Source: Rhodanobacter sp. Soil772
Lineage (GTDB): Bacteria > Pseudomonadota > Gammaproteobacteria > Xanthomonadales > Rhodanobacteraceae
DNA length: 64,000 bases
Reading direction: 5' to 3'
NCBI RefSeq assembly: GCF_001428385.1
Contig: NZ_LMSK01000005.1
Span: 44,299 to 108,298 of the forward strand
Numbering within the stretch: the first letter of the stretch is position 1; every line of letters begins with the position of its first letter. This document shows positions 18,515 to 26,174 of this stretch, piece by piece. The notes under the pieces were generated by a model. The model made no database searches and was not told the origin of the DNA. It was given only the letters and a program-made list of their open reading frames with translations. The position numbers were made by a program, and so were the translations under genes.

Positions 18515-18796
18515 ATGCTGTGTCCCGCCTGCAAAGACGTGAACCTGTCGATGACTGATCGTCAGGGCATCGAAATCGATTACTGCCCCAGCTGCCGCGG
18601 CATCTGGCTCGACCGCGGCGAGCTCGACCGGCTCATCGAGCGCGCCGAACTGGCGGCTCCCGCGCCTGCGCAGGCAGCCCCGTTCAACCGCGACTATCCG
18701 CCGCCGCATCGCGGCGATCGCCATGGCGATCACTCGCAGCACGAGCATCGGCCCAGGCGACGCAAGTCGTTGCTGGGGGATCTGTTCGATTTCTGA
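18515..18796 (+). CDS. Small zinc-ribbon (zf-TFIIB-like) protein under the Mn riboswitch
   Basis: The 93-residue protein starts MLCPACKDVNLSM and has a second Cys pair in YCPSCRGIWLDRGELD, the typical zf-TFIIB-type ribbon with the G.WLD.GEL signature. The C-terminal part is His-, Arg- and Pro-rich (PPHRGDRHGDHSQHEHRPRR), which could bind metal. GAGGA lies 8 bases upstream of the ATG. It sits between the riboswitch and the TerC gene, so it is predicted to be made together with the exporter when manganese is high. Molecular function is unknown. Confidence 0.85.
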   Translation: MLCPACKDVNLSMTDRQGIEIDYCPSCRGIWLDRGELDRLIERAELAAPAPAQAAPFNRDYPPPHRGDRHGDHSQHEHRPRRRKSLLGDLFDF

Positions 18797-18896
18797 GTAG
18801 CGGCGGTTCCGCTTTTCTGCACCATCCCACCACCGCACCGTCACGCCGCCAATGGCGTGATGGCGCGCCACCCCTCGTCCATCGAAGAGACTTCCC

Positions 18897-19661
18897 ATGG
18901 AATTGCTGGCCAATCCCGAAATCTGGATCGCCCTCGCCACACTGACCGCGCTTGAGCTGGTGCTGGGCATCGACAACATCATTTTCATCTCGATCCTGGC
19001 CGGCAAGCTGCCAGCGGAGCAGCGCGACAAGGCGCGCCGCGTCGGCATCATCCTGGCGGCGGTTACCCGGCTGGGGCTGCTGCTGGCGATCGCCTGGATC
19101 GTCGGGCTGACCGCGCCGCTGTTCTCGCTGCTCGGGCATACGTTCTCGTGGCGCGACCTGATCCTGATCGGCGGCGGCCTGTTCCTGATCGGCAAGGCCA
19201 CCCACGAGATCCACCAGAAATTGGAGGGCGCCACCGAGCAGGTCACGGTGGGTACGGCGGCGGCGACGTTCGGCGGGGTGATCGTGCAGATCATGCTGCT
19301 CGACATCGTGTTCTCGCTCGATTCCATCATCACCGCGGTCGGCATGGTCGACGAGCGCTGGGTGATGGTCACCGCCATCCTCGCCTCGATCGGTTTCATG
19401 CTGATGTTCGCCCGGCCGATCGGCGAGTTCGTCGAGCGCCACCCCACGGTCAAGGTACTCGCGCTGAGCTTCCTGATCATGATCGGCCTGGTGCTGATGG
19501 CCGACGGCTTTGGCCAGCACATTCCCAAGGGCTACGTCTACGCCGCGATGGCCTTCTCGGTGTTCGTGGAGCTGATCAACCTGTGGATTCGCCGGCGCGC
19601 GAACAGGCAGGTCGCGCCGGTGGCGTTGCACGAGAAGTACGCGCAGGGCAGCGTCGAATAG
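18897..19661 (+). CDS. TerC family integral membrane protein (probable Mn2+ exporter)
   Basis: The 254-residue protein has about seven TM helices and the TerC signature acidic helices LELVLGIDNIIFIS near residue 20 and LLDIVFSLDSIITAVGM near residue 140. The paired Asp residues in these helices are thought to form the metal path. Relatives under yybP-ykoY control (Alx, YkoY, MeeF/MeeY) are linked to manganese efflux and metalation of exported proteins. The riboswitch upstream (18198) gives the same reading here. The gene is 100 bases behind the zinc-ribbon gene. Confidence 0.92.
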   Translation: MELLANPEIWIALATLTALELVLGIDNIIFISILAGKLPAEQRDKARRVGIILAAVTRLGLLLAIAWIVGLTAPLFSLLGHTFSWRDLILIGGGLFLIGKATHEIHQKLEGATEQVTVGTAAATFGGVIVQIMLLDIVFSLDSIITAVGMVDERWVMVTAILASIGFMLMFARPIGEFVERHPTVKVLALSFLIMIGLVLMADGFGQHIPKGYVYAAMAFSVFVELINLWIRRRANRQVAPVALHEKYAQGSVE

Positions 19662-19815
19662 GTTTGCGGGAGTGCTGCGCGGCGTGCCAGCGTGATGGCG
19701 CGCCGCCGGCGGTGGCCCGAATCGGAAGCTCTTGAAGTTGCCCGGCTTCGCGCAAGGTTCACGCGCCTGCGATCGTCCGGATACCATGAGTTCCCCTGCG
19801 GCTCGGAGCCCTTGC

Positions 19816-20343
19816 ATGACCATGCTGCGCGACGCCACTCTCGCTGATTTTCCCGCCATCCTCGCCCTCAACGAGGCGTTCGTGGCCGTGCTCAGCCCGC
19901 TCGACGGCGCGCGACTGGCGCGGCTGCATGCGCAGGCGGCGCTGCATCGGGTGATCGAGCGGGACGGGCAGGTCGAGGCGTTCCTGCTCGCGTTCCGCGA
20001 AGGGGCGGACTACGACAGCCCGAACTACCGCTGGTTTGCGCAGCGCTATCCGCGCTTCCTCTACGTGGATCGCATCGTGGTGGCCGGCAGCACGCAGGCG
20101 CGCGGCGCCGGCCGCCGGCTCTATCGCGAGCTCCACGCGCTGGCGGTGCGCGACGCGGTGCCGTGGATCACCTGCGAGTTCGACGTCGAGCCGCCCAACC
20201 TGGCGTCCGAGCGCTTCCACGCCCGGCTGGGTTTTCGCGAAGTGGGTCGGCAGCAGCTGCATGGCGGAAGCAAGACCGTCTCGCTGCAGGCGCTCGATGT
20301 CGCCGCGGGCGATACGCCGCTGGCCAACCTCGACGCCGGCTGA
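19816..20343 (+). CDS. GNAT family N-acetyltransferase
   Basis: The 175-residue GNAT protein begins MTMLRDATLADFPAILALNE. It shows the core beta4 strand (LYVDRIVVAG), the acetyl-CoA pyrophosphate loop TQARGAGRRLYREL (R/Q-x-x-G-x-G/A pattern) and a late FHARLGFREVG segment, which are the standard A and B motifs. GGAG lies 8 bases before ATG 19816. The open frame further left has no ribosome site. The acceptor substrate is not predictable. Confidence 0.87.
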   Translation: MTMLRDATLADFPAILALNEAFVAVLSPLDGARLARLHAQAALHRVIERDGQVEAFLLAFREGADYDSPNYRWFAQRYPRFLYVDRIVVAGSTQARGAGRRLYRELHALAVRDAVPWITCEFDVEPPNLASERFHARLGFREVGRQQLHGGSKTVSLQALDVAAGDTPLANLDAG

Positions 20344-20428
20344 CGTCGGAGCGCTGCGGGAGTTCGCCGCCATGCCGCGGCGACAAGGGGCTATGCTGGC
20401 GGGGCAATCACGCCAGGAGGCTCCCGCC

Positions 20429-20650
20429 ATGACTACGGTCTCCGGCACGACGAAGAACGGTTTTACCTACGAAGGCGATTACGAGCAGGCGAGCGCCGGC
20501 CGCATCGTCTGGTCGGCGACGTTCCGTCGCGATGGCGATTACGCCGGCATGCGGCATGGCCGCATGTTCGACATGCAGGATGTGGCGCCGACGGCGCTGG
20601 ATGACCTGGTGAAGGCCGACATCGAGGCGACGTGGACTGACGCAACCTGA
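20429..20650 (+). CDS. Small conserved hypothetical protein
   Basis: A 73-residue soluble protein (MTTVSGTTKNGFTYEGDYEQ at the N-terminus) preceded by a strong AGGAGG ribosome site 9 bases before the ATG. It is rich in Asp and aromatic residues and has no TM helix or Cys. No family recognised. It lies 85 bases behind the GNAT gene and 58 bases before the hydrolase gene, all in the same direction. Confidence 0.65.
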   Translation: MTTVSGTTKNGFTYEGDYEQASAGRIVWSATFRRDGDYAGMRHGRMFDMQDVAPTALDDLVKADIEATWTDAT

Positions 20651-20708
20651 TGTCGTCGTGCCGCGACTGGCGCGCTCGCCGATAATGCTTCCCCCTTGAT
20701 TGCCTGGC

Positions 20709-21416
20709 ATGCCCGTGACTGACCCTCGGCCGCCATTGCTGCTGCTTCCCGGATTCCTGTGCGACGAAGACCTGTGGCGCGACCAGTTGGCGGGTCTTGC
20801 CGATGTCGCCGACGGCCAGGTCGCCGACCTCGGCCACGGCGACAGCATCGCCGGGCTGGCCCGGCAGCTGCTGGCGACGGCGCCGCCGCGTTTTGCGCTG
20901 GCCGGCTTTTCGTTCGGCGGCTACGTCGCCCAGGAAATCGCGCGGCAGGCGCCGCAGCGCATCGAGCGGCTGGCGTTGCTCGACACCTCGTTCCACGCCG
21001 ATACGCCCGAACGCATCGCGCGGCGGCGGGCGGCCAACAAGTCGGTCAGCCTGCCCGGCGAGTTCCGCGGCATGACCGAGCAACTGCTGCCGAGCTTCAT
21101 CGCGGCGGAGCGCCTGCACGACACCGCGCTGGTGCAGCGGATCAACGCGATGACGTTGCGCCAGGGCCGCGAGGTGTTCGTGCGGCAGAATGCGATGCGG
21201 CGCGAAGACGGCGCGGCGGCATTGCGCGGACTGGCGTGTCCGGTGCTGGTGCTGTGCGGCCGGCACGATGCTCTCACCCCGCCGGCGCTGCACCAGGCGA
21301 TGGCGGCGCTGATGCCGCAGGCACGGCTGGTGATCGTCGAAGACAGCGGTCACATGAGCCCGATGGAACAACCCGCCGCGGTCACCCGCGCGATGCGGCA
21401 GTGGCTGGCGGCGTAG
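20709..21416 (+). CDS. Alpha/beta hydrolase
   Basis: The 235-residue hydrolase has the catalytic triad of the fold: nucleophile Ser in AGFSFGGYVA, Asp in LCGRHDALTP and His in DSGHMSPMEQP. The oxyanion region is LLLLPGFLCDEDLW. There is no signal peptide, so it is cytoplasmic. Small enzymes of this type hydrolyse esters or act like BioH/MenH. The substrate is not evident. The ATG at 20709 is used, since the TTG at 20700 is less likely. Confidence 0.88.
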   Translation: MPVTDPRPPLLLLPGFLCDEDLWRDQLAGLADVADGQVADLGHGDSIAGLARQLLATAPPRFALAGFSFGGYVAQEIARQAPQRIERLALLDTSFHADTPERIARRRAANKSVSLPGEFRGMTEQLLPSFIAAERLHDTALVQRINAMTLRQGREVFVRQNAMRREDGAAALRGLACPVLVLCGRHDALTPPALHQAMAALMPQARLVIVEDSGHMSPMEQPAAVTRAMRQWLAA

Positions 21417-21461
21417 TCGGGCGGTAGTTGCCTTGTGCGGGCCCGCCTCTGTCTGTCCGGC

Positions 21462-21473
21462 TGTCCGGCGACA
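21462..21473 (+). promoter_or_regulatory. Candidate enhancer-binding site 1 (TGTC-N4-GACA)
   Basis: TGTCCGGCGACA is an interrupted palindrome lying 101 bp (start to start) upstream of a perfect sigma-54 promoter. It is spaced 22 bp (two helical turns) from a second copy of the same pattern. Confidence 0.6.
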
Positions 21474-21483
21474 CTGCGTCAGC

Positions 21484-21495
21484 TGTCCGCGGACA
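21484..21495 (+). promoter_or_regulatory. Candidate enhancer-binding site 2 (TGTC-N4-GACA)
   Basis: TGTCCGCGGACA is a perfect 12-bp palindrome, extended to 16 bp as GCTGTCCGCGGACAGC. It is the second of two sites in phase upstream of the sigma-54 promoter at 21563. Confidence 0.65.
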
Positions 21496-21562
21496 GCCGG
21501 CGCGCATCGTCGGCGCCGTGCCGGCGGCCGATAAAACAACGGTTTGCGCGCTCCGGACGGGT

Positions 21563-21578
21563 TGGCACGGCGATTGCT
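21563..21578 (+). promoter_or_regulatory. Sigma-54 promoter (-24/-12), perfect match
   Basis: TGGCACG-GCGA-TTGCT, preceded by T, equals the RpoN consensus YTGGCACG-N4-TTGCW. GG (21564-21565) and GC (21576-21577) are 12 bp apart. The transcription start should fall near 21589. The first gene downstream is the 52-residue membrane peptide at 21623. Confidence 0.88.
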
Positions 21579-21622
21579 CTCCATGCATCACAGGGAACAT
21601 CACCCATCACTGGAGACACGTC

Positions 21623-21781
21623 ATGAAATTCGAATCGCTGATCCTGGCCAGCCTGTTCGTCGTCTGCTTCACCGTTTGCGCGCTGGTCATGGGCGCCATG
21701 CTGACGGCCACGCCGAGCTCGGTACAACTGGCCGGCGCGAACAAGACCGCGGTGGTCGTACCGGTTGCGCGGGCGGGCTGA
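21623..21781 (+). CDS. 52-residue single-TM membrane peptide under a sigma-54 promoter
   Basis: The peptide has one strong hydrophobic helix (SLILASLFVVCFTVCALVMG) and a short tail (TPSSVQLAGANKTAVVVPVARAG). GGAGA lies 7 bases before the ATG. Because of its size it could be missed, but the ribosome site, the TM helix and the perfect sigma-54 promoter 45 bp upstream all support it. No family recognised. A regulated small membrane protein, for example in stress or envelope response, is a guess from size and regulation only. Confidence 0.72.
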   Translation: MKFESLILASLFVVCFTVCALVMGAMLTATPSSVQLAGANKTAVVVPVARAG

Positions 21782-21905
21782 GACTTCGGGCGCGTGCGCA
21801 CCCGGGTGGCCGCCGCGAATCGCCGTGACCCATGGCTTTAGTCATGGATGAAAACGCCGCGCATTGGGTAGGATCGGGGTTTACCCCACGACGAGATCCT
21901 TACTG

Positions 21906-24098
21906 ATGAAGCATCCCATCGCGCTGGCCCTGGCCATTGCCCTGTCCGGCTCCATGGCCGCCTGCACCGATGCCGGCAGCGGCAAGAGCGAGTCCGCCAC
22001 GTCGCAGGCGCAGACCGATAAGGTCGCAGCCGACGCCGGCAACCCGTTCTTCAGCGAAAGCCCGCTGCCGCTGCACTACCCGCAGTTCGACAAGATCAAG
22101 GACAGCGATTTCGCGCCCGGCTTTGACCGCGGCATGGCCGAGCATCTCAAGGAAGTCCAGGCGATCGCCGGCAACGCCGAGGCGCCGAGTTTCGACAACA
22201 CCATCCTCGCGCTGGAGAAATCCGGGCAGATCCTCTCCCGCACCTCGACCGTGTTCTTCAGCCTGGTCGGCGTGGACACCAACGACGCGCGCAAGGCGCT
22301 GCAGGCCGAGTACGCGCCGAAGCTGGCCGCGCATCGCGACGCGATCTCGTTGGATCCGGCATTGTTCGCGCGCATCCAGCAGCTGTACGACACGCGCGAC
22401 AGCCTGGGCCTGGACGCCGAGGGCGTGCGCCTGATTGAGCGTTACCACACCGACTTCGTGCGCGCCGGCGCCAAGCTGTCCGACGCCGACAAGGCGCACC
22501 TGAAGGAGATCAACGGCGAGCTGGCGAAGCTGGGCACGAAATTCAGCCAGAACGTGCTGGCCGAGGTGAACGACTCCGCCGTGGTGGTCGACACGAAGGA
22601 GGAACTGGCCGGCCTCACTGACGAGCAGATCGGCGCCGCCGCCGCTGCCGCGAAGGCGAAGGGCCTGGACGGCAAGTACGTGATCGCCTTGCTCAACACC
22701 ACCGGGCAACCACCGGAAGCCCAATTGCAGAACCGTGCCCTGCGCGAACGCCTGCACCAGGCGTCGATCGTGCGCGGCAGCCGCGGCAATCAGTACGACA
22801 ACACCGCGATCGTGTCGCAGGTGCTGAAGCTGCGCGCCGAGAAGGCGAAGATGCTCGGCTATCCCACCTACGCCGCCTACGTGCTGGCCGACGAAACGGC
22901 GAAGACGCCCGAAGCGGTCAACGCCATGCTGACCGAGCTGGCGCCGCCGGCGGTGGCGAATGCGAAGCGCGAGGGCGCGGCGATCCAGGCGATGATCGAC
23001 AAGGAGCAGGCCGCGAAGGGCAAGCCCACGTTCGCGCTGCAGCCGTGGGACTGGGCGTACTACACCGAGAAGGTGCGCGCCGAGAAATACAGCTTCGACG
23101 AGAGCCAGTTGAAGCCCTACCTGGAAATGAAGAACGTGCTGGAGAACGGCGTGTTCTACGCCGCCGGCCAGCTCTACGGGCTCAGCTTCAAGCAGCGCAC
23201 CGACCTGCCGGTCTACAACCCCGACGTGCTGGTGTACGACGTGTACAACGCGGACGGCAAGCAACTGGCGATCTTCCTGGCCGACATGTACGCGCGGCCG
23301 TCCAAACGCGGCGGCGCGTGGATGAACTCCTACGTCGAGCAGTCCGCGCTGACCGGCAACCTGCCGGTGGTGGCCAACCACCTCAACATCACCAAGCCGG
23401 CCAGCGGCCCGACCCTGCTGACCTGGGACGAAGTGACCACGACGTTCCACGAGTTCGGCCACGCGCTGCACGGCATGTTCTCGAACGTGAAGTACCCGTA
23501 CTTCAGCGGCACCAGCGTGCCGCGCGACTTCGTGGAGTTCCCCTCGCAGGTCAACGAGATGTGGTCCGACTGGCCGAGCGTGCTGGCGAACTACGCCAAG
23601 CACTACCAGACCGGCGCGCCGATGCCGAAGGCGCTGCTGGACAAGGTGCTGGCCACCTCGAAGTTCAACCAGGGCTTCGCCACCACCGAGTACCTCGGCT
23701 CGGCGATGCTCGACCAGAGCTGGCACCAGATCGGCGCCGACAAGATTCCCGAAGCCGGCGGCGTGGTGGCGTTCGAGGCCGCCGCGTTGAAGGCGAACGG
23801 CACCGACTACGCGCCGGTGCCGCCGCGCTACCGCACGCCGTATTTCAGCCACATCATGGGCGGCTACGCAGCCGGCTACTACGCCTACATCTGGTCGGAA
23901 GTGCTGGACGCGGACACGGTCGATTGGATCAAGGCGAACGGTGGCCTCACCCGCGCCAACGGCGACCGCTTCCGCGCCACCCTGCTTTCGCAGGGCGGCA
24001 GCAAGGACGCGCTGCAGCTGTTCCGCGACTTCACCAGCCAGGAACCGAAGATCGAGCCGCTGCTGAAGCGTCGCGGGCTGGACGCCGCGGTCGACTGA
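21906..24098 (+). CDS. Lipoprotein M3 family oligopeptidase (peptidyl-dipeptidase Dcp-like)
   Basis: The 730-residue zinc peptidase starts with a lipoprotein signal (IALALAIALSGSMAAC, lipobox SMAAC), so it is anchored in the envelope, unlike cytosolic Dcp/OpdA. The M3 zinc motif HEFGHALHG begins at His515 and the third ligand Glu lies in EFPSQVNEMW about 27 residues later. The C-terminal motif FSHIMGGYAAGYYAYIWSEV is typical of the Dcp subgroup. It would clip peptides in the periplasm. ATG 21906 is chosen because it begins the lipoprotein signal. A strong terminator follows the gene. Confidence 0.93.
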   Translation: MKHPIALALAIALSGSMAACTDAGSGKSESATSQAQTDKVAADAGNPFFSESPLPLHYPQFDKIKDSDFAPGFDRGMAEHLKEVQAIAGNAEAPSFDNTILALEKSGQILSRTSTVFFSLVGVDTNDARKALQAEYAPKLAAHRDAISLDPALFARIQQLYDTRDSLGLDAEGVRLIERYHTDFVRAGAKLSDADKAHLKEINGELAKLGTKFSQNVLAEVNDSAVVVDTKEELAGLTDEQIGAAAAAAKAKGLDGKYVIALLNTTGQPPEAQLQNRALRERLHQASIVRGSRGNQYDNTAIVSQVLKLRAEKAKMLGYPTYAAYVLADETAKTPEAVNAMLTELAPPAVANAKREGAAIQAMIDKEQAAKGKPTFALQPWDWAYYTEKVRAEKYSFDESQLKPYLEMKNVLENGVFYAAGQLYGLSFKQRTDLPVYNPDVLVYDVYNADGKQLAIFLADMYARPSKRGGAWMNSYVEQSALTGNLPVVANHLNITKPASGPTLLTWDEVTTTFHEFGHALHGMFSNVKYPYFSGTSVPRDFVEFPSQVNEMWSDWPSVLANYAKHYQTGAPMPKALLDKVLATSKFNQGFATTEYLGSAMLDQSWHQIGADKIPEAGGVVAFEAAALKANGTDYAPVPPRYRTPYFSHIMGGYAAGYYAYIWSEVLDADTVDWIKANGGLTRANGDRFRATLLSQGGSKDALQLFRDFTSQEPKIEPLLKRRGLDAAVD

Positions 24099-24121
24099 TC
24101 CAGAACCGCCCGCTGTAAACG

Positions 24122-24154
24122 AAGCCGCCCGGAGCGATCCGGGCGGCTTTTTCG
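24122..24154 (+). terminator. Rho-independent terminator of the M3 peptidase gene
   Basis: The perfect 12-bp stem AAGCCGCCCGGA/TCCGGGCGGCTT with a GCGA loop is followed by TTT, starting 23 bases after the stop codon. Confidence 0.93.
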
Positions 24155-24184
24155 TGCGATGCATGCAGCAGCGCAGGCGCGGTG

Positions 24185-24342
24185 AAACAGGCGCAGGTCG
24201 AATGCTCCGGGGTCGCGATGCCTTCGGCGCAAATGCCGAATGCCTGGGCCAGGTCATGGCCATGCACGAGCGCGTCGACCAGCTGATGCAGCAGCAGTAG
24301 GCCGTGGCAAGGGACAGCACGTCCCGGCGTGTCGGCATGCAC
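24185..24342 (-). pseudogene. Possible remnant of a DinB/maleylpyruvate-isomerase-like gene
   Basis: On the minus strand the short frame reads LHQLVDALVHGHDLAQAFG, which resembles the metal-binding helix of mycothiol-dependent maleylpyruvate-isomerase-like proteins (ELxVHGWDLAxAxG). The rest of such a protein (about 200 residues) is absent, so this would be a fragment. It could be chance resemblance. Confidence 0.25.
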
Positions 24343-24701
24343 CGGGGCACGAGCGCCGGGATGGATTGATCACGGAACCGGAACGGATTGACCACCGCCA
24401 CCGATTTGGAATAACGGCCGACGGATATGCTGATCCTGGTGCGAGAGACTGCTACCGGCCACGAGCGGACGCACTAGCCAGCCACTTTGCGCTTGGATAA
24501 ATGTACTGATGCCCGGATGAGTTGCGCTAGGCTGTCAGTGGCAAGTAAGGTCGCAACTGCCCCAGGATTCCTAGCCTATCGCACCGCGGTGATCCAAGCG
24601 CTGCTCGACGGCAATATGGAGAATGAAGCCTCCAACAGTATGGTTATGTTGTTTATCAGCTCCAAGCGAGCTCATTCTTGCGCAAAGGCAGCAGGAGGCT
24701 G
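24343..24701 (+). other. Non-coding or decayed stretch at the edge of a lower-GC patch
   Basis: I see no supported gene. GC drops noticeably from about 24480. A short TTG-started frame (24487-24702) ends in TGA overlapping the ATG of the next gene (TGATG). It could be a coupled leader but has no recognisable features. Confidence 0.4.
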
Positions 24702-25493
24702 ATGGAGACCTGCGCGCTCTGTGGCGCTACTGTGCCGAGGCTAGCGGAATCGCACGTCTATCCGAAGGCGCTGCATCTCCTTTTCTCGGACGCACGAGAC
24801 GATCTTCCACCGTTCGTGATCAACCGGAAGGCCGCCTATCCAGGCCAAACCGTCCAAAAATGCCGCGGAGGCGTATACGGCGAGTTCGTGTGCCCGGTTT
24901 GTGAGTTCAAACTCTTCGGGCCCGCGGACAACGAATTCATGCGTCTGCGCCATCAACTTTCGTCATGGCCGCTGCCCGACGGACAGATCGAAATGGCCCC
25001 AAACGTGGTTCCGGGCGACCCCAATCTCTTGCATCGTTTCGCTTTGCAGACGCTTTGGCGCTGGGCTGTTTGCCCTCGAAGCGGCATCGAACGGGTCGAT
25101 GCTGTCGGGTTCGGCCCGGTGATTGAACGTATTCGCTCTTGGCTGTTGAATCCGGCAGGCACGCTTTGGACAAAGCATGACATCACCATCAGCTATCGCA
25201 TCGCTGATGACCACGGTTTAGCACTACCGCCTCACGGTGGCTGGCGTGCTGGCGTAATCGTCATGACCATCGGGAGCTTCACCTTTTTCCTCGCCAGCCG
25301 GACGCGCGGGCTACGCGGTTCGTTGCAGGCCAACCGCCTACAAGCGGAAAACGGGGTGCGTTTGCTAGCAACTACGCGCATGCACGACTGGATCATCGAT
25401 CCGATGGTGGACATGCTCGGGGAAGGGCGGATGGAGCTAGCCGACGAATTCATGGAGAGGATGCGAGCCTACTCGCGAGCGAGAAGGCGTTGA
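24702..25493 (+). CDS. HNH-like zinc-finger protein in a lower-GC patch
   Basis: The 263-residue protein starts METCALCG and has ESHVYPKAL (residues 16-24), a pattern like the His-containing motif of HNH nucleases. A second Cys pair CPVC (64-67) follows, and then FGPADNEF. Together these suggest a treble-clef/HNH-type zinc fold. The rest is helical with one hydrophobic stretch (AGVIVMTIGSFTFFLAS). A perfect AGGAGG lies 2-7 bases before the ATG. Base composition is visibly lower in GC than neighbours and codon use is less biased, a sign of recent transfer. It stands alone. A nuclease role is possible but key residues cannot be confirmed by reading. Confidence 0.65.
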   Translation: METCALCGATVPRLAESHVYPKALHLLFSDARDDLPPFVINRKAAYPGQTVQKCRGGVYGEFVCPVCEFKLFGPADNEFMRLRHQLSSWPLPDGQIEMAPNVVPGDPNLLHRFALQTLWRWAVCPRSGIERVDAVGFGPVIERIRSWLLNPAGTLWTKHDITISYRIADDHGLALPPHGGWRAGVIVMTIGSFTFFLASRTRGLRGSLQANRLQAENGVRLLATTRMHDWIIDPMVDMLGEGRMELADEFMERMRAYSRARRR

Positions 25494-25687
25494 GGACTGC
25501 TGCTAGGCGCTCTGCGGAGAGCACAGGGGACGTGGTCTGAGAGGTCCGCTTTGGGTCGATAGCAGCCACTGAGCTCGAATAATCCGCATGGCGGCGCACT
25601 GATCAAGATTTCTTGGCCCTGGTGATCCATTTCATCGGCATGCGCTAGAGTCGGTCGACATCATTTTCACGAGCCTGCTTCTTGTCC

Positions 25688-26098
25688 ATGTCTGGCCCAG
25701 CCGCCCCGGAACAACGTCGAGCCCGCATCGTGCGCTGGCTGCTGATCGTGGCCGGTGCGCTGTCGTTGGCGCTGGCCTTGGTCGGCATGGTGCTGCCGCT
25801 GTTGCCGACCGTGCCGTTCCTGTTGTTGACGGCGGCCTGCTGGTCGCGAGCGTCGCCGCGCTGGCACCGCTGGCTGTTGTCGCGGCCGCGGCTGGGGCCG
25901 GCGATCGCGCGCTGGGAGCGCGAGCGCACGGTGCCGCGGCGGGCCAAGCTGACCGCGATCGCGCTGGTCGTGCCGTCGATGACCGCGTCGATCTGGCTGG
26001 TGCGCAACCATGCGTGGCTGCCGTGGGTGCTGACGGGCGTGGCCGTGCTGGTGATCGTGTTCATCCTGCGCCTGCCGGAAACGCGCGACGGCGCGTGA
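25688..26098 (+). CDS. DUF454 (YbaN-like) inner-membrane protein
   Basis: The 136-residue protein has a first TM segment with the family pattern GALSLALALVGMVLPLLPTVPFLLL, then ACWSRASPRWHRWLL, and two more TM segments near the C-terminus. The LPTVPF...A..C+..SS.R...WL signature identifies DUF454. Function is unknown. ATG 25688 is used, with a TTG two codons earlier as an alternative. Confidence 0.88.
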   Translation: MSGPAAPEQRRARIVRWLLIVAGALSLALALVGMVLPLLPTVPFLLLTAACWSRASPRWHRWLLSRPRLGPAIARWERERTVPRRAKLTAIALVVPSMTASIWLVRNHAWLPWVLTGVAVLVIVFILRLPETRDGA

Positions 26099-26174
26099 TG
26101 ATCGAGCCGCGGCATGCGCGGATCGAGATGCGGACTGGTCGCGCAACGCGGACCCGACGGCAGGCGCATCGAGC

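Noticed and set aside
21900..24401. 833-codon open frame on the minus strand
   Set aside because: Antisense to the M3 oligopeptidase with its HEFGH motif; no recognisable features.
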